Shown: positions 37,845 to 47,076, counted from the first letter of the stretch. The stretch is 64,000 bases of DNA from Streptomyces sp. HUAS 15-9 (GCF_025642155.1 NZ_CP106798.1:5766001-5830000); one strand, 5' to 3'. Translations and numbers: made by a program. Notes: generated by a model not told the origin, from the letters alone.

Positions 37845-39320
37845 GTGCCCTCCATGAACGAACTCGTACGCCAGCACACAGCCCTCGACGACTCCGATCT
37901 CGAGTGGCTCCACCTGCTGGTCTCGGAGTGGCAGCTGCTCTCCGACCTGTCCTTCGCCGACCTGGTCCTGTGGGTTCCCACTCTCGACGGCACGCGGTAC
38001 GTCTCGGTCGCCCAGATGCGGCCCAACACAGGCCCCACCTCCTACCAGGACGACATGGTCGGCCACCTCGTGCCGCGCGGCCGCCGGCCCATGCTGGACG
38101 CGGCGCTCGACGAGGGCCGGATCGTGCGCGAGGGCGACCCGGAGTGGCGCGAGGAGGTCCCCGTACGGGTCGAGTCCATCCCCGTACGGCGGGAGGGGCG
38201 GGTCCTCGGTGTCATCGCCCGCAACACCAATCTGCTCACCGTCCGGACCCCGAGCCGCCTGGAGCTGACCTACCTCCAGAGCGCGTCCGACCTTGCGCAG
38301 ATGATCGCGGCCGGTTCCTTCCCCTTCCCCAACCAGCAGGTCGACATGGATGCCTCGCCGCGCGTCGGCGACGGCCTGATCCGGGTCGACGCGGACGGCA
38401 TCGTCCAGTACGCCTCACCGAACGCCCTGTCCGCCTTCCACCGCATGGGCCTCGCCTCCGACCTCGTCGGCCAGCACCTGGGCACGACCACCGCGGAACT
38501 CGCCCCGACCCGGGGACCGGTGGACGAGGCGCTGGCCAAGCTCGCCAGCGGCTGGGCGCCCCGGGAGTTCGAGATCGAGGCGAACGACGGAGTGATCCAG
38601 TTCCGGGCGATCCCGCTCAAACCCAAGGGCACCCGCATCGGTTCGCTGGTTCTGCTCCGGGATGTCACCGAACTGCGCCGCCGCGAACGCGAGTTGATCA
38701 CCAAGGACGCGACCATCCGGGAGATCCACCATCGGGTGAAGAACAACCTCCAGACGGTCGCGGCCCTGCTTCGCCTCCAGGCCCGGCGTATCGAGTCCGA
38801 CCGGGGCAGGGAGGCGCTGGAGGAGGCGGTACGGCGGGTCGGCTCGATCGCTATCGTGCACGAGACGCTGTCCCAGAACCTGGACGAACGCGTGGAGTTC
38901 GACGAGATCGCCGACCGGGTGCTCGCGATGGTCGCCGAGATCTCGCCCGGCAAGGTCACCGGCCGGCGCAGCGGCATCTTCGGTGTGCTCGACGCCGAGG
39001 TCGCGACCCCGCTGTCCATGGTGCTGACCGAAATCCTGCAGAACGCCCTCGAACACGGCTTCCGGGAGGGCGAAACCGGCACGGTCGAGGTCTCGGCGGT
39101 CCGCGGCGGCACCAGCAAGGAGGCCCGACTCCTCGTCACCGTCCAGGACGACGGCGTCGGCCTGCCCGAGGACTTCGACCCGCAGACCGCGGGCAACCTG
39201 GGGCTGCAGATCGTACGGACCCTGGTCGAGGGCGAGTTGGGCGGCACGTTCGACATGGTCCCGGCGCCTGGGCGGGGGACACGGGTGATCCTGGACATTC
39301 CGGTACGAACGCATAAGTAA
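37845..39320 (+). CDS. PdtaS-type sensor histidine kinase (GAF-PAS-HisKA_2)
   Basis: The 491-residue soluble protein has an N-terminal GAF-like domain (residues 10-160), a PAS domain (DGLIRVDADGIVQYASPNAL, about 200-300), then a HisKA_2 phosphoacceptor region (ATIREIHHRVKNNLQTVAAL, phospho-His in HHRVKNN) and an HWE/PdtaS-like ATPase domain (EILQNALEHGF, VQDDGVGLPEDF, GNLGLQIVRTLV). In mycobacteria PdtaS pairs with the antiterminator PdtaR. GTG 37845 fits a leaderless start; ATG 37854 is the alternative. Confidence 0.88.
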   Translation: MPSMNELVRQHTALDDSDLEWLHLLVSEWQLLSDLSFADLVLWVPTLDGTRYVSVAQMRPNTGPTSYQDDMVGHLVPRGRRPMLDAALDEGRIVREGDPEWREEVPVRVESIPVRREGRVLGVIARNTNLLTVRTPSRLELTYLQSASDLAQMIAAGSFPFPNQQVDMDASPRVGDGLIRVDADGIVQYASPNALSAFHRMGLASDLVGQHLGTTTAELAPTRGPVDEALAKLASGWAPREFEIEANDGVIQFRAIPLKPKGTRIGSLVLLRDVTELRRRERELITKDATIREIHHRVKNNLQTVAALLRLQARRIESDRGREALEEAVRRVGSIAIVHETLSQNLDERVEFDEIADRVLAMVAEISPGKVTGRRSGIFGVLDAEVATPLSMVLTEILQNALEHGFREGETGTVEVSAVRGGTSKEARLLVTVQDDGVGLPEDFDPQTAGNLGLQIVRTLVEGELGGTFDMVPAPGRGTRVILDIPVRTHK

Positions 39321-39441
39321 GGCGCGAGTGAGGTGTGGGCAAGACGCAAATAAGGCGTAAACAGGGGGTATTGGGCCGGATGTCGACCGGATGGAACATT
39401 GCCCCGCACGTCGCCCCGTACAGCTCCCCGCACAGCAAAGA

Positions 39442-39469
39442 GCCCCGGACCTTTGTTCAGGTCCGGGGC
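39442..39469 (+). terminator. Hairpin after the sensor kinase gene
   Basis: GCCCCGGACCT pairs perfectly with AGGTCCGGGGC around TTGTTC. It lies between the kinase stop and the convergent wblE stop and may serve both strands. Confidence 0.75.
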
Positions 39470-39597
39470 CAGTGCTCGTTGCTGCTCTTCTACTACTAAG
39501 CGCATCGGGGGTACTGCGCGCTGCGGCTCGGGGGCGGGAGATGCGTACTCGCTGTACGCGCCGCCAAGCTCAGGCTGTCAGAGCGGGGTGGGTTGTG

Positions 39598-39855
39598 TCA
39601 GGCGGAGGCCTGACGGGCCCGGTTGCGGGCGGCGCGGCGCTTCATGGCGCGGCGCTCGTCCTCGCTGAGACCACCCCAGACGCCGGAGTCCTGGCCGGAC
39701 TCAAGCGCCCACTGCAGGCACTGCTCGATAACGGGGCAGCGACGGCAGACGGCCTTGGCTTCCTCGATCTGCAGCAGCGCAGGACCGGTGTTGCCGATGG
39801 GGAAGAAGAGCTCGGGGTCTTCCTCGCGGCAAACGGCGTTGTGACGCCAGTCCAT
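39598..39855 (-). CDS. wblE: WhiB-family protein WblE
   Basis: Wbl proteins hold a redox- and NO-sensitive [4Fe-4S] cluster and control transcription with the principal sigma factor. The 85-residue product has the four cysteines C9, C37, C40 and C46 (AVCRRCPVIEQC), the GVWGGLSEDERR turn and a basic C-terminus. Length and position next to the kinase match wblE as I recall it in S. coelicolor. An AAGGAGAGG site precedes the ATG. Confidence 0.93.
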   Translation of the reverse strand: MDWRHNAVCREEDPELFFPIGNTGPALLQIEEAKAVCRRCPVIEQCLQWALESGQDSGVWGGLSEDERRAMKRRAARNRARQASA

Positions 39856-40174
39856 GGCTGCTACCTCTCCTTGGTATTACGTGCTGGTTGCTTGTGAATG
39901 TGAACGCTTTCACGAATCCCTCAACAAGGGAAGGGCCGACTGCCAGGTACACCGGCGTGGTCCTGTGGTTTGAAGAGGGGTTCTGGTGATCAGTGGAGGC
40001 CGGTGTTGCGGGCCGTCCCGATCGCCACGTAGAGACTCGCAAACCTCAGCGGCGGATACAACCCCTTCCGAAAAGTTTTTTTTGATTCCTCGGTGTCGAC
40101 TGGGTCACAGCCGTACTTCCATGGGGTGGATCCTGGCCTAAACGTTCGAGTGAAAGGACTTTTGCCGGTTCCAC
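39856..40174. other. wblE upstream region without another gene
   Basis: The 319 bp hold the leader and promoter region of wblE. A palindrome GTGAACGCTTTCAC (39900-39913) lies about 45 bp upstream of the start. A T-rich run stands near 40076-40083. No definite promoter boxes could be assigned. Confidence 0.5.
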
Positions 40175-41143
40175 TCACACAATCACACGCAGTGCGCGGC
40201 GTACGCCTGTGAACGTCACGCTCGTACGCAGCCCGAGGTGGTCTCCGTCCATCTGGAGGGGCAGTGGCACCTTCGAATGCAAGGTGAACTGGTCCAGATC
40301 GTGCAGGGAGGTGGCATGCCTTCCATGGGGGCCGCGCTCGGGGGACGAAGTGAGCAACTGCGTGCCATACCGGGCAACCGCGGCCGTGGACAGACGGCTG
40401 AGACCGAGTACGTCGATGCCTTTATCGAACGAGGCCTTAGGTGACGTGTACATAGGGCGATTGCCGAGATAGGTCCAAGGGGACGTGTTCGAGACTATCG
40501 CCACGACGAGACCGGTCACCGGGTCGGCGCCGGGCCGCTCGAGCGTGATCGTGCCGTGCCGCCGGTGCTGCTCGCCGAGAAACTGCCGGGCGACCTGACG
40601 GACGTAGAGCGCGTGGGTGGACTTCCTGCCGCGCTCGCGCTGCTGCTCGACTCGGCCGACGACGCCCGCGTCGAAACCGAGGCCGGCGTTGAAGGTGAAC
40701 CAGCGGGCGGGAACGGCCTCGTCCTCCGTGCCGGGAGTGCCCGAGGTGAGTCCGAGGCCGACGACACGCTCGCGTTCCTCGCGCAGCGCGTCCAGCAGGG
40801 CGCCGGTCGCCTCCACGGGATCGTTGGGCAGACCCAGGGCGCGGGCGAAGACATTGGTGGAGCCGCCGGGGACCACGGCGAGGCCGGGAAGGCGCTCGGG
40901 ATCGGGGCCGTCGTGGAGGAGACCGTTGACGACCTCGTTGACGGTGCCGTCGCCGCCGAGGGCCACCACCAGGTCTATGTCGTCGCTCTCGGCGGCCTGG
41001 CGGCCGAGGTCGCGTGCGTGACCGCGGTACTCGGTGGTGACCGCCTCCAGCTTCATCTCGCTCGCCAGAGCGTGGATCAGCACGTCACGCCTACGTGCGC
41101 TTGTGGTGGTTGCCGCCGGATTGACCACGAGAAGTGCACGCAT
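40175..41143 (-). CDS. Diacylglycerol kinase catalytic-domain (YegS/DagK-like) lipid kinase
   Basis: The 322-residue protein opens MRALLVVNPAATTTSARRRD and has the nucleotide loop VALGGDGTVNEVVNGLL and the PGGSTNVFARALGLP segment of the DAGK_cat family. These cytoplasmic kinases phosphorylate diacylglycerol or related lipids; the substrate cannot be told. The C-terminal half is the usual beta-rich domain. It is monocistronic and divergent from the membrane protein at 41260. Confidence 0.9.
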   Translation of the reverse strand: MRALLVVNPAATTTSARRRDVLIHALASEMKLEAVTTEYRGHARDLGRQAAESDDIDLVVALGGDGTVNEVVNGLLHDGPDPERLPGLAVVPGGSTNVFARALGLPNDPVEATGALLDALREERERVVGLGLTSGTPGTEDEAVPARWFTFNAGLGFDAGVVGRVEQQRERGRKSTHALYVRQVARQFLGEQHRRHGTITLERPGADPVTGLVVAIVSNTSPWTYLGNRPMYTSPKASFDKGIDVLGLSRLSTAAVARYGTQLLTSSPERGPHGRHATSLHDLDQFTLHSKVPLPLQMDGDHLGLRTSVTFTGVRRALRVIV

Positions 41144-41259
41144 GGGTTGCAGCGTACCTACTGGGTGGTACTGGGCCCAGACCGAGGTAGGGATCAGGTA
41201 AGAGAGAGGGCCGTGAGCCTGGACACCTGGGGTTGTGGGGCGAGGGCTACCCTTCAGGG

Positions 41260-41715
41260 GTGAGCAGCGAGCAGAACCCCACCACGGACACCACGGAAGC
41301 CGACGGACGGCGCCCGCGACGCCTGACGTACGCGGCGGCGCTGGCCGCGCTGGAGGGCGCCGCGCTGCTGATCGGGGGCGTGTGGATGCTCGTGCTCGGT
41401 GTCACCGGCGATCCCGACGACCGGCAGCAGGCGGTGACCGGAGGCGTCACGCTGCTCGTCCTCGCCCTGCTTCCGCTGCTCGCCGCGCGTGGCCTGCTGC
41501 TGCGGCGCGGCTGGAGCCGCGGCCCCGCCGTGATCACCCAGGTCATGGCCCTGCCCGTGGCCTACAACCTCCTCCAGGCCGACAGCATGGCCATCCCGGC
41601 GGGCATCGCCCTGGCCGCGGCCGCGGTGGCGTCCCTGGTCCTGCTGGTCAACCCGGCGACGACCCAGGCCCTGGGAATCCGGGGGCCGGGGCGCTCGGAG
41701 GAACCGAAGGGGTAG
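41260..41715 (+). CDS. Integral membrane protein, four helices
   Basis: The 151-residue protein has a hydrophilic N-terminus (SSEQNPTTDTTEADGRRPRR) and four membrane helices (YAAALAALEGAALLIGGVWM, GGVTLLVLALLPLLAA, AVITQVMALPVAYNLL, GIALAAAAVASLVLLV). The start GTG 41260 lies 6 nt past a -10-like TACCCT (41248-41253), suggesting a leaderless mRNA. It resembles conserved streptomycete membrane proteins of unknown function. Confidence 0.8.
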   Translation: MSSEQNPTTDTTEADGRRPRRLTYAAALAALEGAALLIGGVWMLVLGVTGDPDDRQQAVTGGVTLLVLALLPLLAARGLLLRRGWSRGPAVITQVMALPVAYNLLQADSMAIPAGIALAAAAVASLVLLVNPATTQALGIRGPGRSEEPKG

Positions 41716-41849
41716 CCCTGGGCGGGCGGCCAACGGGCACGAGTCGGGCTGTACGCCGGGTTCTGTTCTGGTTCTGTTGTTCGGCAGCCCTCGGCGGGCA
41801 CCCAACGGGCGGTTGCTGTCTGCGGCCGGTGCCGTGAGTGAGCGTGTTC

Positions 41850-42330
41850 AGCTACGGGGCGAGAGCTCCCGGTGGGCGAGGCTCCGCGAGAGTGCCCGGG
41901 CCCGGGCGCGGGCTCTTCCGGAGGACAGGGCGAGGGCTTGGCGAGCGGGACGAAAGTGCTAGGCGACCGGGGCGAGTGCTCCCGGTGGCACAGTGCGAGC
42001 ACATGTGATCGCGCGAGCGCTGCCTGTGGCAGCGCGCCGGCTGTCGGTGATCACGGTGAGTGTTCCGGGGTGGGCGCTCCCGACGGTCCGTGCGAGAGCG
42101 CTCGGGCCCGGGCGAGGGGGGTTCCGGGGGACGCGGTGAGCGTGCCTCGTGACGGCACGGGTGCTCGGGGTCGGCCGGTGCGAGCGTGCCTGGTGACCGG
42201 GGCGGGCGCTCTTGGCGGTCGGCCTGCGCGTGCTTTGCCGCCCGGCGAGGTTTCCGGTGAGGCTCCCCGTGATCGGGGCGAAGCCATGGAGCCCCTCCGC
42301 TGGGCATCGGGCCGGTGGGCGTGCGTGTCA
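41850..42330. repeat. Degenerate GC-rich tandem array between a membrane gene and sigH
   Basis: The 720 bp between 41716 and 42439 contain no credible gene. From about 41850 they are built of diverged units of the type gtgaccggggcgagtgctcccggtgg (for example near 41860, 41965, 42050, 42115, 42165 and 42195). Translations in all frames are low-complexity Gly/Arg/Ala/Pro. The architecture parallels the 205-612 array, but the unit sequence differs. Confidence 0.6.
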
Positions 42331-42439
42331 CCGGAGGGGTGAGTCGGCCTTGGGTGTGGCTCGCGTCCCCTCGTGTTCGCCGGGTTGCTTGCCTGCCCGG
42401 TGTCTCCGGTGGCAGCCCCTGCGTCCCGTCCGTCGGGTG

Positions 42440-43570
42440 TTACTCCTCCACCAGCAGCTTCTCCCGGAGCTGGGCCAGGGTTCGGGCCAGGAGGCGGGAG
42501 ACGTGCATCTGGGAGATGCCCACCTCCTGGGCGATCTGGGACTGGGTCATGTTGCCGAAGAAGCGGAGCAGCAGGATTCGCTTCTCGCGGGGCGGGAGGT
42601 CCTCCAGGAGCGGCTTGAGGGACTCGCGGTACTCCACGCCCTCCAGCGCCTCGTCCTCCGCGCCGAGGGTGTCGGCGACGGCCGGGGACTCGTCGTCGGT
42701 GTCGGGGACGTCCAGCGAGAGGGTGGAGTACGCGTTGGCCGACTCCAGGCCCTCCAGGACCTCCTCCTCCGAGATGGCGAGCTTCTCGGCGAGTTCGTGG
42801 ACCGTGGGGGAGCGGCCGTGCTGCTGGGAGAGCTCGGCCGTGGCCGTGGTCAGCGCCAGGCGCAGCTCCTGCAGGCGGCGCGGAACACGGACCGCCCAGC
42901 CCTTGTCCCGGAAGTGCCGCTTGATCTCGCCGACGACCGTCGGGGTGGCGTACGTCGAGAACTCCACGCCGCGTTCCGGGTCGAAGCGGTCCACCGACTT
43001 GATCAGACCGATCGTGGCGACCTGGGTGAGGTCGTCCAGCGGCTCACCGCGGTTGCGGAACCGGCGCGCGAGGTGCTCGACGAGCGGCAGGTGCATGCGG
43101 ACCAGCTGGTTGCGCAGCTCCGCGTACTCGGGGCTGCCCTCCTTCAGCTTGCGCAGTTCGACGAACATCGCGCGCGCTCCGCTGCGGTCCTGCGGGTCGT
43201 GATGCGCACCCTGCAGACCCGGTACGCCCTGCGCGCCCAGCTCGTCGTCCCGTTCGTGCTCGCTCATCGTCCCGCCCGTCGCCCTTCCCCGAGCCCTCGC
43301 CTCCTCCCCCACTCTCGGCTTCGCTCGAGCGGGGGCACCCCCATGGATGGGGGACACGCCCCCGTTCCGCCCTGCCGGAGACGCGCTCTGCACGGCACCT
43401 TCGAAGCCGGCCTCCGCGGAGTCGTCCTCCGGATGCGGCCTGGCCTGCTCGGGGATGCCGTCGATGCCGTCAGCCATGCGTCGGGAACCGTCCGCAGAGC
43501 CTGCGCCCTCGACCGGCAGCTCCCGTGTGCCACGCTCTTCGTCCCGCACCGGCCCGTCCCCGTTCCTCAC
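42440..43570 (-). CDS. sigH: RNA polymerase sigma factor SigH (SigB/F/G family)
   Basis: From the GTG at 43570, which overlaps the anti-sigma stop as GTGA, the product is 376 residues. Residues from about 115 onward are a stress-type sigma factor: region 2 (LPLVEHLARRFRNRGEPLDD, GVEFSTYATPTVVGEIKRHF), region 3, and region 4 (LPPREKRILLLRFFGNMTQS, QIAQEVGISQMHVSRLLA). The N-terminal 100 residues are low-complexity. ATGs at 43477 and 43267 could give shorter forms, as reported for S. coelicolor SigH. SigH acts in osmotic stress and development. Confidence 0.9.
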   Translation of the reverse strand: MRNGDGPVRDEERGTRELPVEGAGSADGSRRMADGIDGIPEQARPHPEDDSAEAGFEGAVQSASPAGRNGGVSPIHGGAPARAKPRVGEEARARGRATGGTMSEHERDDELGAQGVPGLQGAHHDPQDRSGARAMFVELRKLKEGSPEYAELRNQLVRMHLPLVEHLARRFRNRGEPLDDLTQVATIGLIKSVDRFDPERGVEFSTYATPTVVGEIKRHFRDKGWAVRVPRRLQELRLALTTATAELSQQHGRSPTVHELAEKLAISEEEVLEGLESANAYSTLSLDVPDTDDESPAVADTLGAEDEALEGVEYRESLKPLLEDLPPREKRILLLRFFGNMTQSQIAQEVGISQMHVSRLLARTLAQLREKLLVEE

Positions 43571-43992
43571 GCCGGCCCGGGTCCCGCGCCGCGCTGTTTG
43601 TAGAGGCTGATCGACACGGTCTTGTCCTCGTCGACGGCCGAGGAGACCTTGCCCGCCAGGGCCGACAGCACGGTCCAGGCGAAGGTGTCCCGCGAGGGCG
43701 CGTGGCCGTCCGTCGTCGGGGCCGACACCGTGACCTCCAGTGAGTCGTCGACGAGCCGGAAGACACAGCTGAGCACCGAGCCGGGCACGGCCTGCTGGAG
43801 CAGGATCGCGCAGGCCTCGTCCACGGCGATGCGCAGGTCCTCGATCTCGTCCAGGGTGAAGTCCAAACGAGCCGCGAGACCGGCCGTGGCCGTCCGAAGC
43901 ACCGAAAGGTAGGCACCCGCAGCCGGCAGCCGGACTTCCACGAAGTCCTGGGTCGCGGGCTCGCCTGCGATCTGGGACACCCTCACCTCCAT
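43567..43992 (-). CDS. rshA: Anti-sigma factor of SigH, HATPase type
   Basis: The 141-residue GHKL-ATPase-fold protein (LDEIEDLRIAVDEACAILLQ, with the N-box glutamate/aspartate area, and a C-terminal DKTVSISLYKQ strand) resembles RsbW/SpoIIAB anti-sigma kinases. It overlaps sigH by 4 bp. In S. coelicolor the gene before sigH encodes its antagonist (named rshA, ushX or prsH). The N-box is divergent, as often in this subfamily, so kinase activity is unsure. Confidence 0.88.
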   Translation of the reverse strand: MEVRVSQIAGEPATQDFVEVRLPAAGAYLSVLRTATAGLAARLDFTLDEIEDLRIAVDEACAILLQQAVPGSVLSCVFRLVDDSLEVTVSAPTTDGHAPSRDTFAWTVLSALAGKVSSAVDEDKTVSISLYKQRGAGPGPA

Positions 43993-44231
43993 GGTGGTAC
44001 AAGCTTTTCGGGGCCGAGGGTCGCCCCTCGGGGTAAACGCCTAACGTGGTTCAGCGGTGACGCTATCGCGCTCCGAACTTTTCTGTCCCCGGGACCCCAA
44101 CCCCCTGGCGTCACTCACAGTAAAGCTGTGGATACGCTCCGTGTCTAGAGGGTCCGCGGGCCCAAATGGGAAGAGCGCGCGCCGGGTTGACGTACCCAGA
44201 CGTCAGACCGTCGAACCGTCCGGATCCAGGG

Positions 44232-44492
44232 TCACACGAGTACGTGGTCGACGAAGCACCACCGCCAGTTCTCACCGGGCTCGAAGGTCCGCATCACGGG
44301 GTGACCGGACCGCTCGTGGTGCTCCGTGGCGTGTCTCCCCGGCGAGGAGTCGCAGCAGCCGACGTGGCCACAGCTCAGGCACAACCGCAGCTGCACCGGG
44401 TGCGTACCGCGCGCGAGACACTCCGGACAGGTCTCGTTCTGCGGATCCGGTTCGGGATGCGGCAGCGCGTCGGCATGCGTGCACTGTTTCAT
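44232..44492 (-). CDS. UBP-type zinc finger protein
   Basis: The 86-residue protein is a single ZnF-UBP domain: MKQCTHADALPHPEPD, CPECLARGTHPVQLRLCLSC, then GHVGCCDSSPGRHATEHHE and SGHPVMRTFEPGENWRWCF. In eukaryotes this domain binds the free ubiquitin C-terminus; bacterial stand-alone copies have no settled role. It diverges from the antiporter gene with a 60 bp gap, a pairing that suggests a functional tie. Confidence 0.88.
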   Translation of the reverse strand: MKQCTHADALPHPEPDPQNETCPECLARGTHPVQLRLCLSCGHVGCCDSSPGRHATEHHERSGHPVMRTFEPGENWRWCFVDHVLV

Positions 44493-44552
44493 GATTGCCA
44501 GATTACGACGGGCGTGCGGGTGGCCGCGCGGAAAAAGAGGGCGGGCGAGGAC

Positions 44553-46148
44553 ATGGACGTGATGCCGCTGCTGTTGCTGGTGGCGGGCAGTGCGGCGGTC
44601 GCCGCGGCGGCGCGGCGCACCCCGGTGCCGGCGCCGCTGCTGCTGGTCGCGGTCGGCCTGGCTGTCTCGTACGTCCCAGGGGTGCCCGACTACACCCTCG
44701 ACCCCGAGGTCGTACTCCCGCTCCTGCTGCCGCCGCTGCTGTACACCTCGGCCACCGACAGCTCGTACCTGGACCTGCGCGCGCAGTTGCGCCCGGTGGC
44801 GCTGCTGTCGGTCGGGTACGTGCTCTTCGCGACCTTCGTCGTCGGCTGGGCTGTTTATCAGATCGTCCCGGGGATGCCACTGACCGCGGCGCTGGTGCTC
44901 GGCGCGGTGGTCGCGCCGCCGGACGCGGTGGCGGCGACGGCGGTCGCGCGCCGGGTGGGGCTGCCCTCGCGCATCACGACGATCCTCCAGGGCGAGTCCC
45001 TGCTGAACGACGCCACCGCGATCACCGCCTACAAGGTGGCCCTGGCCGCCGCCGTCGGGGAGGCCGCCAGCTGGACCGGCGGGATCCGTGAGTTCCTGGT
45101 CGCGGCCGTGGGCGGCGTCGGGGTCGGTCTGGTGCTGATGGCCCCCCTCCACTGGCTGCGCACTCACCTGAAGGAGCCGCTGATCCAGAACACGCTCTCC
45201 CTGCTGATCCCGTTCGTCGCGTACGGCGTCGCCGAGCAGGTGCACGCCTCGGGCGTCCTCGCGGTCGTGGTCGTCGCCCTCTATCTGGGGCACCGCGCGT
45301 GGGAGGTCGACTTCGCCACCCGCCTCCAGGAGGAGGCGGTGTGGAAGATGGTCGCCTTCATCCTGGAGTCGGCGGTCTTCGCGCTCATCGGACTGCAGCT
45401 GCCGGTCGTCCTCAAGGGCCTCGGCGAGTACGAGGGCCCGCAGGCCACCTGGTACGCGGTGGCCGTCTTCCTGGTGGTCGTCGTGGCCCGGTTCGTCTGG
45501 GTCTATCCGGCCACCTTCCTGCCGCGGATGCTGTCGGCGCGGATCAGGGAGCGCGAGGCGGACCCCACCTGGAGGGGTGCGATGGTCACCTCGTGGGCCG
45601 GAATGCGCGGGGTGGTGTCCCTGGCCGTCGCCTTCTCCATCCCGGCCACGACGCATGGCGGCCACCCCTTCCCGCAGCGCAACCTGATCCTGTTCCTGAC
45701 CTTCACGACGGTCATCGGGACGCTGGTGGTGCAGGGCCTGACGCTGCCCCCGCTGATCCGCCTGCTGAAGTTCCCCGGACGCGACGCCCAGGCCGAGACG
45801 CTCGCCGAGGCCAACGCCCAGGCGCAGGCCTCCCGTGCCGCCGAGCAGCGCCTCGACGAGCTCCTCTCCGACGAGCGCAACGCCCTGCCGCCGCCGCTCG
45901 CCGACCGCCTCCGTAACGTTCTGGAGCGCCGCCGCAACGCCGTCTGGGAGCGGCTCGGCCAGGTCAACCCCGTCACCGGCGAGACCGTCGACGACACCTA
46001 CCGCAGGCTGTCCCGGGAGATGATCGGCGCCGAGCGCGAGGTGTTCGTCAAGCTGCGCGACCACCGCTACATCGACGACGAGATGCTCCGCACCCTGCTG
46101 CGCAGGCTGGACCTGGAGGAGGCGGCGGCCTACCGGGAAGCGGCGTAG
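44553..46148 (+). CDS. Na+/H+ antiporter, CPA1 (NhaP/YjcE-like) family
   Basis: The 531-residue protein has about twelve membrane helices with the CPA1 signatures GAVVAPPDAVAATAVARRVG and LQGESLLNDATAITAYKVAL (the ND pair), and SWAGMRGVVSLAVAFSIP. The C-terminal 110 residues are a charged cytoplasmic helical domain. ATG 44553 follows a GAGGAC site and places the first helix immediately after the start. It likely exchanges Na+ for H+ in pH or salt homeostasis. Confidence 0.92.
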   Translation: MDVMPLLLLVAGSAAVAAAARRTPVPAPLLLVAVGLAVSYVPGVPDYTLDPEVVLPLLLPPLLYTSATDSSYLDLRAQLRPVALLSVGYVLFATFVVGWAVYQIVPGMPLTAALVLGAVVAPPDAVAATAVARRVGLPSRITTILQGESLLNDATAITAYKVALAAAVGEAASWTGGIREFLVAAVGGVGVGLVLMAPLHWLRTHLKEPLIQNTLSLLIPFVAYGVAEQVHASGVLAVVVVALYLGHRAWEVDFATRLQEEAVWKMVAFILESAVFALIGLQLPVVLKGLGEYEGPQATWYAVAVFLVVVVARFVWVYPATFLPRMLSARIREREADPTWRGAMVTSWAGMRGVVSLAVAFSIPATTHGGHPFPQRNLILFLTFTTVIGTLVVQGLTLPPLIRLLKFPGRDAQAETLAEANAQAQASRAAEQRLDELLSDERNALPPPLADRLRNVLERRRNAVWERLGQVNPVTGETVDDTYRRLSREMIGAEREVFVKLRDHRYIDDEMLRTLLRRLDLEEAAAYREAA

Positions 46149-46161
46149 AGCCGGCCGGTTC

Positions 46162-47076
46162 CTATCGTTCGGGGAAGGGCCGGCCGGTGACGACCGCCGC
46201 GACGGTCGTTCCGCGCGGGAAGGCGTCGGCGTCGGCCAGGGTGGCAAGTCCGTACAGCAACTTGGCGACATAGAGACGTTCGACGGGCAGGCCGTGCCGG
46301 TCCTCGAAGTCCTCGGCGAAGGCGTCGAGCGCGGGGGTGGTGCGGGCGTAACCGCCGAAGTGGAAGCGGTCGTCGACGGACCAGCTGCCGAGGCGGGCAT
46401 CGAAGGCCCGCTCCTGCAGGGCCCGTATGCCGGCGGTCAGAAAGCCGCCCTTGAGGACGGCGACGCCGAGAGCGCGCTGCTCCGGGGCGAGCCCGGCGGC
46501 GAGGCCGGCCAGCGTGCCGCCGGTGCCGCAGGCGAGGGCGACGACGTCGGCCAGGCCGCGCAGCTCCTCGCCGAGGACCCGGCAGCCGCGCACGGCCGCG
46601 GCGTTGCTGCCGCCCTCCGGGACGACGTACGCGTCCTCGGCGCCGGCCGCACGCAGGACGGCGTCCAGCGTCTCCGGCTCCGCTTTGCGTCGATACGTCG
46701 TCCTGTCGACGAAGTGCAGCCGCATGCCGTCGGCCACGCAGCGCGCGAGGGAGGGATTGAGGGGACGGTCGGCCAGCTCCTGGCCGCGGACCACACCGAC
46801 CGTGGACAGACCGAGCAGCCGGCCCGCGGCTGCCGTGGCCCGCAGGTGGTTGGAGTACGCCCCGCCGAAGGTGACCAGCGCGCGCCCTGCCGCCACCTCG
46901 ATGTTCGGCACGAGCTTGCGCCACTTGTTGCCGATCAGCTCGGGGTGGATCAGGTCGTCGCGCTTCAGGAGAAGACGGACGCCGTGACGCTCGAAGCGGT
47001 CGTCCCCGATCTCCTGGAGCGGTGAGGGGAGCCGGGGATCCAGGGTGGCGGGTTCGGGGGTGTCGGCGCTGGTCAC
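46162..47076 (-). CDS. PLP-dependent D-cysteine desulfhydrase / ACC deaminase-like enzyme
   Basis: The 304-residue fold-type II PLP enzyme has the Lys in ELIGNKWRKLVPNIE, substrate loop TFGGAYSNHLRATAAAG and the phosphate-binding loop ACGTGGTLAGLA. This matches the ACC deaminase/D-cysteine desulfhydrase family, which breaks down D-cysteine, D-serine-like substrates or 1-aminocyclopropane carboxylate; the precise activity cannot be told. GTG 47076 gives the standard N-terminus (RLPSPLQEIGDDRFERHGV). Confidence 0.85.
   Translation of the reverse strand: MTSADTPEPATLDPRLPSPLQEIGDDRFERHGVRLLLKRDDLIHPELIGNKWRKLVPNIEVAAGRALVTFGGAYSNHLRATAAAGRLLGLSTVGVVRGQELADRPLNPSLARCVADGMRLHFVDRTTYRRKAEPETLDAVLRAAGAEDAYVVPEGGSNAAAVRGCRVLGEELRGLADVVALACGTGGTLAGLAAGLAPEQRALGVAVLKGGFLTAGIRALQERAFDARLGSWSVDDRFHFGGYARTTPALDAFAEDFEDRHGLPVERLYVAKLLYGLATLADADAFPRGTTVAAVVTGRPFPER

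Noticed and set aside
40060..40088. SigR-type promoter for wblE (GGAATC on the minus strand at 40083-40088)
   Set aside because: The next GTT is 22 bp away, outside the accepted spacing.
44232..46400. A 722-codon minus-strand frame containing the UBP finger at its end
   Set aside because: Only the last 86 residues are a real protein. The rest is antisense to the antiporter and has Gln/His/Arg-rich shadow composition.
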